Shown here: positions 37,537-47,702 of the stretch, in pieces | Layout of the letters: each line of letters begins with the position of its first letter | Numbering within the stretch: the stretch's first letter is position 1 | From: Thraustochytrium sp. TN22 | Lineage: Eukaryota > Sar > Bigyra > Thraustochytrida > Thraustochytriidae | Direction: 5' to 3' | DNA: 64,000 nt | Assembly (NCBI GenBank): GCA_013306675.1 | Contig: JABLUY010000172.1 | Coordinates: forward strand, 1-64,000 | The notes under the pieces: model-generated | Seen by the model: the letters and a program-made list of their open reading frames with translations, nothing else | Database searches by the model: none | Told to the model about the DNA's origin: nothing | Program-made: the position numbers and the translations under genes

Positions 37537-38922
37537 ATGGCGGGCTTCCGCGGGTTCGGCAGCTTCATGGTGGCGGAGAGCGTCGGCGAGATGCTGCAGC
37601 GCGCGTGCCGCGGCGAGGTGGTGGCGGCGCTCCCGTTCGCGGCCGCGAGCAAGACCGCGAGCAAGACCGCGAGCAAGACCGTGACGGCGACGCCCAAGAG
37701 GACGGGAGAGCAGCAGACGGCGGCTGTGGCCGCGAGCGACTTTGGGCTGGATCTAGATGGGTTCACCTTCGTGAACCATGGCGCCTTCGGCGCGGCGCTG
37801 CGCGTGGGCACGCAGCGCGCGCGAGAGTGGCGCGAGTATGCCGAGGGGCAGCCGCTGCGCTACTTCGACAGAGACCTCTTCCCCGGGCTCGTGGAGAGCG
37901 CGCGGCGGCTTGCAGGCTTCGTGGGCGCGCGGCCCGACCACCTCGCACTCACCAGCAACGCCACCGCCGGCCTGGACGCCGTCATGGCCAGCTGCGCCGC
38001 CGCGAGCCCGCTCAAGCGCGTCGTGATCTTCGACACCACGTATGGGAGCGTCAAGAAGATGGCTACGCGGCACTGGGCAGGGCGCGTGCAGGAGCTCCGT
38101 CTGCCGCTGCCGCTGCCGCTGGAGGATGAGACTGATCCTGTGCGCGCCCTCTGCGACGCCATCGAGGACCAGCTCGGCGAGGCAACTGGCGCCGACGTTG
38201 GGCTCGCGGTTGTCGATCATGTCACTTCCAACACCGCACTGCGACTGCCGGTGGAGGCTCTCTGCGACCTGTTCGCGGCGCGCGGCATCCCGATGTTGGT
38301 CGACGGCGCGCACGGGCCCTGGGCCACCGATTTGAATTTGGCTGCGCTCCCGCACTGTGACTACTACGTCGGCAACTGCCACAAGTGGCTCTGCGCGCCC
38401 AAGTCCGTCGGATTTCTCTACGCGCGTGACCCCATTCTCGCGCGCGACGCTGCCCCGCTGCGCCCACGCATCACCTCGCACGGAGACGAGGCTGCCTTCC
38501 CCGACTCGTTCTACTGGGACGGCTGCCGCGATTACGCGGCGGCGCTCGCGCTGCCGGCTGTGCTCGATGTCTGGGACGGCGGCCAGGCCGCGCAGGCCCG
38601 CGCGCAGGCCGTGGATCTCGTCCACCGTGCCGGCGCCATGCTCGAGGACCGCTGGGCCACAGCGCACCTGCGCCTCGCGCCGCGCGGCAGCTCGCTCTTG
38701 GACGTGCCCATGACGCTGGTTGGCCTGCCCGTGGAGGGCGGCGCCACCTCCGCGGACGCGCACGGGCTTCAGGAGGCGCTCTACCACGAGCACCGCGTGG
38801 AGTGCCCGGTCAAGCTCATCCACGGCCGCCTCTACTTGCGCATCTCCGCGCATGTGTACAACGAGCTCGCCCACTACGAGGCGCTCGCGCGCGCCGTGGA
38901 CGCCTGCCTCGGCCGTGCCTGA
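37537..38922 (+). CDS. PLP-dependent class V aminotransferase (isopenicillin N epimerase-like)
   Basis: The product is 461 residues, the usual length of the isopenicillin N epimerase/cysteine desulfurase-like group. The N-terminal fold segment FTFVNHGAFGA (about 75-85) is the family's substrate-side loop. ALTSNATAGLDAVM contacts the cofactor phosphate, and LVDGAHGPW supplies the Asp that binds the PLP ring nitrogen. The Schiff-base lysine is in YYVGNCHKWLCAPKSVGFLY, at about residue 284. The first 70 residues include an in-frame triplicated SKTASKTASKT encoded by a 12-bp repeat and look disordered. The substrate is unknown; amino-acid racemisation or desulfuration are the precedents. No antibiotic-pathway neighbours are present, so the epimerase name should be read only as a fold label. 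The 3' end is partly duplicated downstream. Confidence 0.85.
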   Translation: MAGFRGFGSFMVAESVGEMLQRACRGEVVAALPFAAASKTASKTASKTVTATPKRTGEQQTAAVAASDFGLDLDGFTFVNHGAFGAALRVGTQRAREWREYAEGQPLRYFDRDLFPGLVESARRLAGFVGARPDHLALTSNATAGLDAVMASCAAASPLKRVVIFDTTYGSVKKMATRHWAGRVQELRLPLPLPLEDETDPVRALCDAIEDQLGEATGADVGLAVVDHVTSNTALRLPVEALCDLFAARGIPMLVDGAHGPWATDLNLAALPHCDYYVGNCHKWLCAPKSVGFLYARDPILARDAAPLRPRITSHGDEAAFPDSFYWDGCRDYAAALALPAVLDVWDGGQAAQARAQAVDLVHRAGAMLEDRWATAHLRLAPRGSSLLDVPMTLVGLPVEGGATSADAHGLQEALYHEHRVECPVKLIHGRLYLRISAHVYNELAHYEALARAVDACLGRA

Positions 38923-38979
38923 TCGGCCACGTCCAAGTCATCAAGAGCTTCTTGCCCGTGGACGTTGATGGCTTCAAGT

Positions 38980-39140
38980 TGCCACGTCCGTGGACGCGCG
39001 CGCCGCGCTTCAGGAGGCACACTCTTCCGCGAGCACCGCGTCGCATGCTCGGTCAAGCTCATCCATGGCCGTCTGTACCTATGCATCTCCGCGCATGTCC
39101 TTCGCGTCGTGGACACCTGCCTCGGCCGTGTCTGATCACG
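38980..39140 (+). repeat. Tail echo of the aminotransferase gene
   Basis: This degenerate copy of about 38738-38928 includes CGCGCTTCAGGAGG, GAGCACCGCGT, GGTCAAGCTCATCCA, GCATCTCCGCGCATGT, and GACACCTGCCTCGGCCGTGTCTGATC against the gene's GACGCCTGCCTCGGCCGTGCCTGATC. An internal deletion is visible where the gene encodes VYNELAHYEALARA. The copy lies wholly after the gene's stop. Confidence 0.9.
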
Positions 39141-39184
39141 TTGGTTTGTTTGTTCAAAATCGACTTGATACCCACCTTCTCATT

Positions 39185-39652
39185 TCATACATGATGGCCT
39201 GCGCAGCGCCCGTCGTCAACGTCGACCTTGTCTCCGTCCTCGTCCTCGTCCTCAACGTTCGCCACCGCCTCCTCATCGTCCTCTGCCTCGAGGTCGTGGT
39301 CGTCCAGCACGAGCTTGCCCGGGCGCCCGAGCCTCGCGGCGCGGCGGCGAACCACGACGAGGCCGTGTACTCCTCCTCCGCCACGAGCGCCGCGGGCGAT
39401 GTCCACGAGGCCGCGAGCGCGAGCTTGGCAGCGCCGCTGCAACGCGGCGTACTGCGCCCGGAGCCCGCGCGCGTAGGGCGAGGGGCGCGCGACCTCCGCG
39501 AAGGCGCGCCACTCGGCGTCGGAGCGCCGCCCCGAGACCGCCCCGGACAAGAACGCCGCGGCGGCGCGCGCGAGCTGGCGCGAGACGCGCACGCGCGTCC
39601 ACTGCGAGCGCGCAGCCGCGTTGACGGCCTCGTGGCTGTTTTCGTTCTCCAT
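39185..39652 (-). CDS. Small hypothetical protein with acidic C-terminus
   Basis: The product is 155 residues, unrecognised. A helical basic region (about 17-105, WTRVRVSRQLARAAAAFLSG...EWRAFAEVARPSPYARGLRAQYAAL) is followed by an acidic tail (DLEAEDDEEAVANVEDEDEDGDKVDVDD). Third positions are nearly all G or C, as in the certain genes, and the opposite-strand reading is not gene-like. It lies 127 bp downstream of the hydrolase stop in the same orientation. Oddity: just upstream, in another frame, is GDTSDDSELQIEIVKASLRT, which also looks coding, so the true gene may begin earlier and have an intron or a one-base frame change near 39690. Confidence 0.5.
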   Translation of the reverse strand: MENENSHEAVNAAARSQWTRVRVSRQLARAAAAFLSGAVSGRRSDAEWRAFAEVARPSPYARGLRAQYAALQRRCQARARGLVDIARGARGGGGVHGLVVVRRRAARLGRPGKLVLDDHDLEAEDDEEAVANVEDEDEDGDKVDVDDGRCAGHHV

Positions 39653-39779
39653 CGGCGCGCCGAGCCCGGCGTCCTGAGCGAGGCTTTGACAATTTCGATT
39701 TGCAGCTCCGAGTCGTCCGAGGTGTCGCCATGCACCTCGGCCTCGCGGAGGCGCCGCCTTCGCGCTGCAGCCTTTGCGG

Positions 39780-42700
39780 TTAGTTCTCGTTGACGATGAA
39801 GGCCGGGGCCTGGCAGTACGAGTAGATGTTGCCGTCGCGGTGCAGGAGCATGGAGCGGTCCGCAGCGCGGCGGCCGGTGACGATGAGCTCCTGCAGGTCC
39901 TCGACGAGCACGGGGTTGAGGTTGAAGTAGTTGTGGCGCAGCTTGTGCACGTTGGCCTCCATGTGCGTGGTGTCGATGGCGTCCAGGTCGAGCCAGGGGC
40001 GCTGCGAGGTCTGGCGGCGGCGGCGCTTGCGCGCGGAGCGCGGGCCGCGGCGCACGCGGTGCAGCAGCGTCTGCGAGGCGCCTAGGAGGAGCGAGGCGGA
40101 GTGCTGCACGATGCGCTGGTGCTCGAGGCAGGGCGCGAAGAGGGAGAAGATGCTGCGCCCCACAGTGAGCTGCTTGGAGAAGAGGCGGTCCTGGCCCTGC
40201 GTGCGCACCATCTCGTCCTCGTCGGGCCCGCGGAAGCAGCACATGCAGGCGGCCGGGCAGCACGAGTCGGGGTCCCGCGGTGCGCTGTACTGCGGCGCGT
40301 CCTCGCCGGCGCGGTGCGTGGGCGCGGCCAGGTGCGGCGGGTAGCAGTCCGTGCCAAAGTAGTATTTGATGGTCTGCATGATGCCGTTGCCGCACTCGCT
40401 CCAGAAGAGGGCGCCGTCGCGGCGATTGCCCACCACGGTGATGTGGTCGCACACGCAGCGCAGCGTCGCGAAGCCATGGTCCACGAAGCTCGCCAGGGGG
40501 TAGTCCGGGTTGAGCAGGGTCACGGTGCGCGCGCGCAGGAGCGGGCGGCCGTCGGCGCCTGGGCCCGCGTCCGTGGAGGACGCACCGCTGGCGCCGCGCG
40601 CGCGCGCGCCGTCCAGCGCGCCGCTCGGCCCGCGCTGCGCCGCCGCAAAGTCTGGCGCCAGCGAGAAGCGCTGCGAGACTGCGCTGCGCGTGCCATCGGG
40701 GCGGTCCGCGAAGGCGCCCATGAGCGCGTGCACGCCGAGGCTGTGCGTGAGGAAGTGGATGTCGCGGATGCCGGCGTCGCGCAGACCGTCGAGCATCTCG
40801 CCGAAAGCCTGCACCGTGCGCTCGTCCGAGGCCTTCTCCACGGCCCACAGGTAGGTGGCCACCTGGCCGGCTGGCCAGTTGAACACGAAGGGCTTGATGT
40901 GTGCCGGGAAATGGCCCATGGCCAGGAACTGGCCGAGACGCTCCAGGTTGTTGCGCAGCGACGAGTTGAACCCCGGCACGAAGATGAGCGCCTCGGCGTG
41001 GCCCTCAAGGCTGGACCGCCAGTCGCGCACCCGCAGGTGCGGCATGCTGGCCTGTCCGTTCGCACCGTACATGAGGTCGTCACTCGCGCCGCCGCCGCCG
41101 CCAGCACCACCGTCTGGGTCCCGGACGTCGCTGTGCAGCAGGAGGTGCCGCAAGCTGTCCGGCACGCCGGCGCCGGGCCCGCGCGCGCCGTTCGCGCCAC
41201 GGGCCGTCGGCTCTAGGCTGAAGGCGGCGTTGTCGTACTCGACCGAGTCCGCGTCCGAGAAGCGGCCGCCGTCGAGGCTCTCGCCCTGGCGCGCCCAGGG
41301 CGACGGCCGCGCCCAGCCGCCGGTACCAAGCCCCGTGCTCGCGGCGGCGGGCGGCGTCGTGCCCCACGGCGGGCGCTCCTCGCGCAGACTCACGAAGTTG
41401 TCCTCCTCGCCAGCGTCCGAGAAGAAGTCGCTCGAGCCGCGCCGCTCGACGACCGGTGTTCGCGCGCCCACCTTGGACCGGCCCGGGTTGAACTGGGCGC
41501 TCGTGTCGCCGTTGTTGCCCTCGGCGTCGTCCTCCGACGCGTCCTCGTCCTCGTCCTCGTCTTCGGCGTGTCTGGCGAGCGCGCCGGGCTGGCCGGCCTC
41601 CGCAAAGCCGAGCGAGGACCGCAGCGAAGGCGTGCGCGTGCTGCTGGGAAAGTCACCTTCCAGCAGGCCGTCCAGGCTGTCCACGGTGTCGAGCTCGTCC
41701 GAGGCGTCGAGCGGCGCTGACGCCACGGAGATCATGGTCTCGGCGCGCGCGGCGGCCCCGAAGCGGCGGCCCATCTTCTCGTGCGCGGCGGCTATGGCCG
41801 TCGCCGTGGTGGCGGCCGCCCCGGCCAGGCTACCGTCCTGCCCGGGCATCACAACGTCTACGACGACCTGGCGCACGTCCTCCTGCGAAGAGCCGCCGCT
41901 GGGCGTGTGGCCCGACACCGAGACGCCGCGGGCCTGACTGGCTGTGATGAGCACGCTCGTGACCGGGTGCACGGCGGAGAGGAACTTGAGGCGCTGCAGG
42001 CAGTCAGTGAGCGAGGCGGCCAGACGCAGCCCTGCGGCCGGCGACTCCTCGAGGCAAAGCGAGGAGCGCGTCTCCAGCTGATGGCCCTCGCCGGCAGGCT
42101 CGCCGGCCGGCTCGAGCTCGAACGGGCCGAAGAGCACGCGCGCCGCGGGCAGGTGCGAGAAAAACTCGCCTGAGACGCTGCACTCGACCGAGGCGACGCC
42201 GCAGCGCGTCGGATTGCGGTTCGTGGGAAAGAGCTTGAAGCTCCCAAACTCATCGTCCGTGGCACACACGAAGCCGATGAGGATGGTGTCGAAGGCGCAG
42301 CCGGAGCCAAACTCGCGCGAGCGAAAGGGCCCCACCGGACGGCCGTTCTCCCACCAGCCCGTGAGAATCTCGCCGTGGTACGCGTCGTCCATCCAGTGAC
42401 CCAGGCCGTGCGGCAAGCCCTCCTCGTTGGTCTCGCCGCGATATGTGCACGTGTAGCGGTGCGAGAGCCCGCTCGCGTACGTGAGCGTCCATGGGCCAAT
42501 CATACGCACCTCCCACCACGAGATGGCGCCCACGTGGCGCCGAAACCAGTCGGACGCCAGCAGTCGCGGGTACCCATAGTGCACGAAGAGATAGATGCTG
42601 AGCGTGAGCAGCTCCACCACCAGCAGGCCTACGGTGAGCCAACCGGGCGACTTGGACGCGAAGAGGTTATACTCCTTGTGCAGCATGATATTGATCGCCT

Positions 42701-43163
42701 CCGCAAGCATGAGCCAGTACAGCATCCACCGGAAGACCACGATGATGCGCGTCAGCGTGTACACGACCATGGCTACCGTGATAATGGTGACCAGGCCCCA
42801 GAACCCTAGCTGGCCAAAGGTAAGCTTGACTGAGAACGCCTCCTTGGACAGGCTCGCGCCCGCCACGCCAAAGACCAGCAGCAGCGTGAGGAAGGCCCAC
42901 CACGTCGTGTACGGGCGATCCGAGCTGTAGGTGCCCCAGATGCGCCGAAGGTGCTTGCGCATCTCCATGTGCTGGAACGTCACGTCCACCGGCGTCGCCT
43001 GCGCGCGCTTCCACCGCCGCCGCCGCCGCGTGCCGCCCGTGGCCGCGGCGGCGCCGCCATCCAGGCCGCTCGCGCCGCCGCTGCCATCCCACCCGCTGCT
43101 GCCGCCGCTGCTCTCCGCGGTCGCCGGCGGCCGCTGCAGCAGGCCCTCCTCCAGCGTGCTCAT
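39780..43163 (-). CDS. Multi-pass membrane protein with MORN-like patch and DUF900-type alpha/beta hydrolase domain
   Basis: The product is 1127 residues. A basic RRRRRWKR patch precedes three or four TM helices (about 78-200, WWAFLTLLLVFGVAGASL, FWGLVTIITVAMVVYTLTRI, WMLYWLMLAEAI, LTVGLLVVELLTLSIYLFV). A MORN-like stretch (about 235-285, YRGETNEEGLPHGLGHWMDDAYHGEILTGWWENG) usually indicates lipid or membrane contact. A long disordered acidic/Ser linker follows. The hydrolase domain (about 720-960) has the oxyanion-side segment ALIFVPGFNSSLRNNL, VFNWPAG, and the nucleophile elbow IHFLTHSLGVHALMG (Ser in HSLG). These motifs match DUF900-type serine hydrolases; a catalytic His is likely in the CDHITVVGNRRDGALFW region. 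It is probably a membrane lipase or esterase of unknown substrate. The ATG at 43163 (MSTLEEGLLQRP) is the first in frame. Confidence 0.8.
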   Translation of the reverse strand: MSTLEEGLLQRPPATAESSGGSSGWDGSGGASGLDGGAAAATGGTRRRRRWKRAQATPVDVTFQHMEMRKHLRRIWGTYSSDRPYTTWWAFLTLLLVFGVAGASLSKEAFSVKLTFGQLGFWGLVTIITVAMVVYTLTRIIVVFRWMLYWLMLAEAINIMLHKEYNLFASKSPGWLTVGLLVVELLTLSIYLFVHYGYPRLLASDWFRRHVGAISWWEVRMIGPWTLTYASGLSHRYTCTYRGETNEEGLPHGLGHWMDDAYHGEILTGWWENGRPVGPFRSREFGSGCAFDTILIGFVCATDDEFGSFKLFPTNRNPTRCGVASVECSVSGEFFSHLPAARVLFGPFELEPAGEPAGEGHQLETRSSLCLEESPAAGLRLAASLTDCLQRLKFLSAVHPVTSVLITASQARGVSVSGHTPSGGSSQEDVRQVVVDVVMPGQDGSLAGAAATTATAIAAAHEKMGRRFGAAARAETMISVASAPLDASDELDTVDSLDGLLEGDFPSSTRTPSLRSSLGFAEAGQPGALARHAEDEDEDEDASEDDAEGNNGDTSAQFNPGRSKVGARTPVVERRGSSDFFSDAGEEDNFVSLREERPPWGTTPPAAASTGLGTGGWARPSPWARQGESLDGGRFSDADSVEYDNAAFSLEPTARGANGARGPGAGVPDSLRHLLLHSDVRDPDGGAGGGGGASDDLMYGANGQASMPHLRVRDWRSSLEGHAEALIFVPGFNSSLRNNLERLGQFLAMGHFPAHIKPFVFNWPAGQVATYLWAVEKASDERTVQAFGEMLDGLRDAGIRDIHFLTHSLGVHALMGAFADRPDGTRSAVSQRFSLAPDFAAAQRGPSGALDGARARGASGASSTDAGPGADGRPLLRARTVTLLNPDYPLASFVDHGFATLRCVCDHITVVGNRRDGALFWSECGNGIMQTIKYYFGTDCYPPHLAAPTHRAGEDAPQYSAPRDPDSCCPAACMCCFRGPDEDEMVRTQGQDRLFSKQLTVGRSIFSLFAPCLEHQRIVQHSASLLLGASQTLLHRVRRGPRSARKRRRRQTSQRPWLDLDAIDTTHMEANVHKLRHNYFNLNPVLVEDLQELIVTGRRAADRSMLLHRDGNIYSYCQAPAFIVNEN

Positions 43164-44231
43164 CGCTCTTGCGCTCTTGCGCCGCCCCGCCGCGCCCTGC
43201 CGCGCCGCGCAGCGCAGTGCCGCGCAGCCCTGCTGACCGTCAAGGCCCGTCAAGGTTCAACGCCGGGTTCGCGCTCTGCTACGAGTTCTGGGACGACCGC
43301 GAGGACGGCGCGGCGCCTCACTGTCAGTCACAGCCAATGCTGCTGCTCAAGAAGGATCTTTGCTGCTAGAGAGCAGCTGCAGATGGCCTCACGACTGGCA
43401 GCTGGGGAGGCCCATCCTCGCATCTGCCGTGTAAGTAAAGATGAGGTGCCGGAGGCCTGCCGAAGGCTTGCCGAAGGCTTTTGCCGAAGATGGCCGAAGC
43501 GAGCTTGCTGCGGTGGCTGGCGCAAGGGCATCCTCTCTGTGCTTGCTCGTTCGACTGGGCTTGCGAGGCACTCGAGATGATCTGACTATCTTAATGTGTG
43601 TGCAAGGCCACATGAGAGAGGCGACCGGAGCGCTCCGGCTGGCGTTGCGCTCGCACGCAGACAATGGACACCTGCATGACACTACTGACGAGCTTGCTCA
43701 GCATTTCTTCTTCTCGCTTTGCCTTCGAGCTAGCCTGTCACGCTGGGATGATATTGACGCGAGTCAAGCCATCGCGTAGCGCGCTGATCGATGTGGACCT
43801 CGCATGGAAGCGAAAGCCATTGATGCGTGATGTTGACGCAAGGCTGTCAAGCTTGCCGAGCTTGTCAGGCCTTTGCCAAGTGCTGGCCGGACTTGCCTGG
43901 CGTTCTGGCCTTGATGCGAAAGCCCTCCTGCGATCCAAGTGCCTGCCTGCCTGCCCGTCGATGCGCCTGTCGACGCCCCTCCCTTCCTCGTCATCCTTCT
44001 TCAAGTTATCGTCGTCTCGTCTCTCATCATGCTCATCATGCAGTGCAGTCCGCCAAAGAGGTCAAGCGCGCGCGACGGCGCGCGAGCGCGGGCGGCGCGA
44101 GGCTGGCGGGCAGCCTGCGGCCCGCACGCAGACGCCGACTCCGTCGCGGACGCCGACGCGACGCCGACGCAGAGGCTCGTAGGCCTGCAGAGTCGTAGCA
44201 GGTGACACGGTCGGACGCCAGGAGCGACACC
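43164..44231. promoter_or_regulatory. Divergent interval, hydrolase and VWA8
   Basis: This 1.07 kb contains TCACTGTCA at 43318-43326, 155 bp upstream of the hydrolase ATG, and a CCTGCCGAAGG/CTTGCCGAAGG/TTTTGCCGAAG triple word near 43455-43490. No gene is recognised. Confidence 0.45.
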
Positions 44232-46339
44232 ATGGCGCTCACGAGGCTGCGCGGCGCGTTGCCGACGCTGCGTCGCGAGAGCAGGCGCGCGGTGGTGAGA
44301 CCGGCGACGACTCATGCGGGCCGGCGCGTCCTGTCCTCAACATCGTCCTCAGAAGACACGCCGCCGCGCGTGGTGAGCGTGGGCGACGTGTCGCACGAGT
44401 TCACGGCGGCCAAGGACCTGTCCCGCGTGCCGAGCGGGTACGAGCGCGCAGATGGGTCGGCGGCGTCGCAGACGGCACTGGCGCACCTGCGGTGGATGCT
44501 GCAAAAGGACAAGCTGGGCCAGGACATGTTTTTGCTGGGCCCGCCCGGCCCCGCGCGGCGGTGGCTCGCGTTGCGGTACGCGGAGCTGACGAACCGCGAG
44601 GTGGAGTACGTGTCCATCAGCCGCGACACGACGGAGAGCGACCTGAAGCAGCGGCGCGAACTGGTGCGCGGGTCGGCGCTCTTCGCGGACCAGGCGCCGG
44701 TGCGCGCGGCGCTGCACGGGCGGCTGCTCATCATCGACGGCATCGAGAAGGCGGAGCGCAACGTGCTGCCGACGCTCAACAACCTTCTGGAGAACCGCGA
44801 GATGCAGCTCGAGGACGGCCGCTTCTTGATGGACCCGAAGCGGTACGCGGAGCTCAAGGACCAGGTTGCCATGAGCGCGACGCAAAGCCACATTGTCCCG
44901 ACGCACCCGGACTTCCGCGTGATCGCGCTTGGTGTGCCGGTGCCGCCGTATCGCGGCAAGCCGCTGGACCCCCCGCTGCGCTCGCGCTTTCAGGTGCGCG
45001 TCGTGGAGCCTGCGGCGGCCAGCGAGGCGTGGGGCGACGTAGTGAATGCCGTGGCCGCGGCCGATCCGGACGCGATCCCGGCTGGCGGGGCGGCACCCGG
45101 CGACCTGCCGCGGCTCGCCGCCCTCACGAGCGCGGCCGGCACGCTGCGCGTCATGGAGGAGACCTGGCTCGCGCCGCCGGGTGACGAGACCGCGGTGCAG
45201 GGCGTGCCTCACTTCCCGGAAACAACGCTGCCGCAGCTGGCCGCCCTGGTGCACGCCTTCCCACGCGACGCGGTCGCCACCGTGCTGGCGCGCGCCTTTC
45301 CGTACTTTGGCACTGCGCCCGGCCCCAAGTCGCAGGAGGCGTTGCGCAAGACGTGCTCGCTGCTGCTTGAGGACCGCGCCGCGGCGCTGCTCACGGGCGA
45401 GGGCCGCCCGACGATGTCGGCGCGCGATCCAGCCAGCTTCCACCACACGAGCTACACGCTCGCGGACGTGACGCCGGCGCCCGAGTCGGACCGCGCGGAC
45501 TTTGTGTTTGCGCCTGCTGGCACTCGAGAGGGTCGCGTCACGCTGCAGGGCTTCGTGGGCCCGCAGCTGGCGGGCGGGGAGGCGGGCGAGCGTCTCTCGC
45601 TGGACTCGCGGCCCTTTCACGCGATTGACGAGCACGAGATGCTGGTGAGCGCCATGGCGCAGGACCACTGCGTGGGGCGCGACCTCCTGCTGCTGGGCGA
45701 GCCGGGCAGCGGCAAGTCCCGACTGGCGGAGCACTTTAGCGAGCGCCTCGGCTACCCGACGACGCTCTTCAGCCTGTACAAGGACATGAGCGCGCGCGAC
45801 CTCCTGCAGCGGCGCACGACGGACAGCGAGGGCAACACGGGGTGGGAGTACAGCCCGCTGGTCAACGCGGCGATCCGCGGCGACCTACTCGTACTGGACG
45901 GAGTCGACCGCGTGGACCCGGAGACGCTCACGGTGATCCAGCGTCTGCTGTGCGACCGCGAGGCCGAGCTCTTTGACGGCAAGCGCCTGCGCGCACCGGG
46001 CAGCCCGGGCGCGGCGGCAGAGGCTGGCGACGACGCCGAAGCCGAGGTCATCGCGGTGCACCCGCGTTTCCGCGTCGTGGCGCTGGCCACCACGGCGGGC
46101 GGCGGCGCCCGGGACGCGCAGGCCTGGCTGAACGCGGACCTGCTCGCCATGTTCTCCGTGCATCACCTGCGGCGCATGTCGCCGGCCGACCATGAGGTCA
46201 TTGTGCGTGCCTGCCTGCAGAACGTGCCGGGTGACTTTCTCGCGCTGCTGCGCGAGTTCTCCGCGGCGCTCCTTGAGCCGCGCGACCCGAAGCCGCCGTC
46301 GGCCCAGACGAGCAGCACGTCCAACGCCAAGAGGCAGCC

Positions 46340-46377
<38 letters not shown>

Positions 46378-47702
46378 GCGAGCAGGATGAGGACCTAGTC
46401 TCGCGCGCAGCCGCGCTGGGTGTGCGCCCACTCTCGCTGCGCCAGGTGATGCGCCTGTGCCGATTCGCAGACGCCTTCCCGCAGCAGGCGCTGCCGGAGA
46501 TGCGCGAGCGCCTGCGTACCGTGATGCTGGGCCAGTTCCTGCCGCACTCGCAGTTCCGTGCGCTTGAGGAGCTCATGGACAGTGTGGGCATCCCAGCCGA
46601 CGCGAGCAGCGGCGCCGGCACGGCGAGTCGTGAGGCGCCCGGCACGCACATCAAGATCCAGCTTGAGGCGGACGCTGTGCGCATCGGTGACGTGCGCGCG
46701 CCCGTGTCCGCGCCTGAGGCGCCCGAGCTCGTACCAGCGCCCGTGTTCTTTGACATCCCCAAGCATCGCGAGCTCCTGCGCGACATGCTCGAGGACGTGG
46801 TCTCTGGCGAGCACGCGCGCCACCTCCTACTCATCGGCAACCAAGGCGTTGGCAAGAACAAGCTGGCGGACCGCCTTCTGCAGCTCATGCAGAAGGAGCG
46901 CGAGTACATCCAGCTGCACCGTGACTCTACGGTCGGCAGCCTCACGCTCTCGCCGAGCCTGCGCGACGGCATCGTGGTCTGGGACGACTCTCCGCTCGTG
47001 CGCGCCGCCGTGCGCGGGCGTGCGCTCATGGTGGACGAGGTCGACAAGGCGCCGCTCGAGGTGGTCTCCGTGCTCAAGGCGCTCGTCGAGGATGGTGAGC
47101 TGCTGCTTGCGGACGGCCGTCGCCTCGTTTCGCGCAGCCGCTTCGCGGTCGCCGAGCGCCTCGGCAAGACCGACCGCCTGCTCCCGCTGCACCCGGATTT
47201 CATGATGGTCGTGCTCGCCAACCGCCCGGGCTTTCCCTTTCTTGGCAACCACGTCTTCCGCGAGATCGGTGACATTTTCTCGGCGCACGTCATCCCCAAC
47301 CCTGATGCGGCCTCTGAGCTCGAACTCTTGCAGGCCTACGCGCCCAATGTCGATCGCGGCGTGCTCGCCAAGCTCGTCGCCGCCTTCTCCGAGCTCCGGG
47401 CCCTCGTTGCTGATGGCGTCCTCGTCTACCCGTACAGCACGCGCGAGGCCGTCGCCGTCGCCAAGCATCTCGAAGCCTTCCCGTCCGACGGCCTCGTGCA
47501 TACGCTCGAGAACGTCCTCGGATTCGACACTTTTGACCCGCAGACCATGGACGTCATTGTGGCTGCTTTTCAGCGCCACGGCATCCCGCTGCTCTCACCG
47601 CGCGCGCGCAAGCACGACCCGGATGCCACGCGCTACACAGTTGCCGTCGCCGCTCCGCACAAGCTCCCGCGCCCCTTCCCAACCGAAGAGTGGACCACCT
47701 AG
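44232..47702 (+). CDS. VWA8: VWA8-like mitochondrial AAA+ ATPase lacking the VWA domain
   Basis: The product is 1156 residues. A mitochondrial presequence (MALTRLRGALPTLRRESRRAVVRPATTHAGRRVL) precedes three dynein/midasin-like AAA+ modules. AAA1 has the VWA8-type degenerate Walker A LLGPPGPARRW (about 98) followed by REVEYVSISRDTTESDLKQRR. AAA2 has an intact LLGEPGSGKSRLAEHF (about 487). AAA3 has LIGNQGVGKNKLADRLL (about 867) with Walker B-like ALMVDEVDKAP. A CAG-encoded Gln run of about 12 lies near 705. Human VWA8 is about 1900 residues with a C-terminal VWA domain; here the frame ends at HKLPRPFPTEEWTT, after the AAA core, and no VWA-like sequence follows in the next 1.3 kb. It resembles the short VWA8 isoform of animals. 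Role: matrix AAA+ ATPase of poorly known function. Confidence 0.9.

Noticed and set aside
37537-38922. Assigning the aminotransferase to penicillin biosynthesis
   Set aside because: Only fold-level resemblance to isopenicillin N epimerase. No ACV synthetase, IPNS or other pathway genes are nearby.
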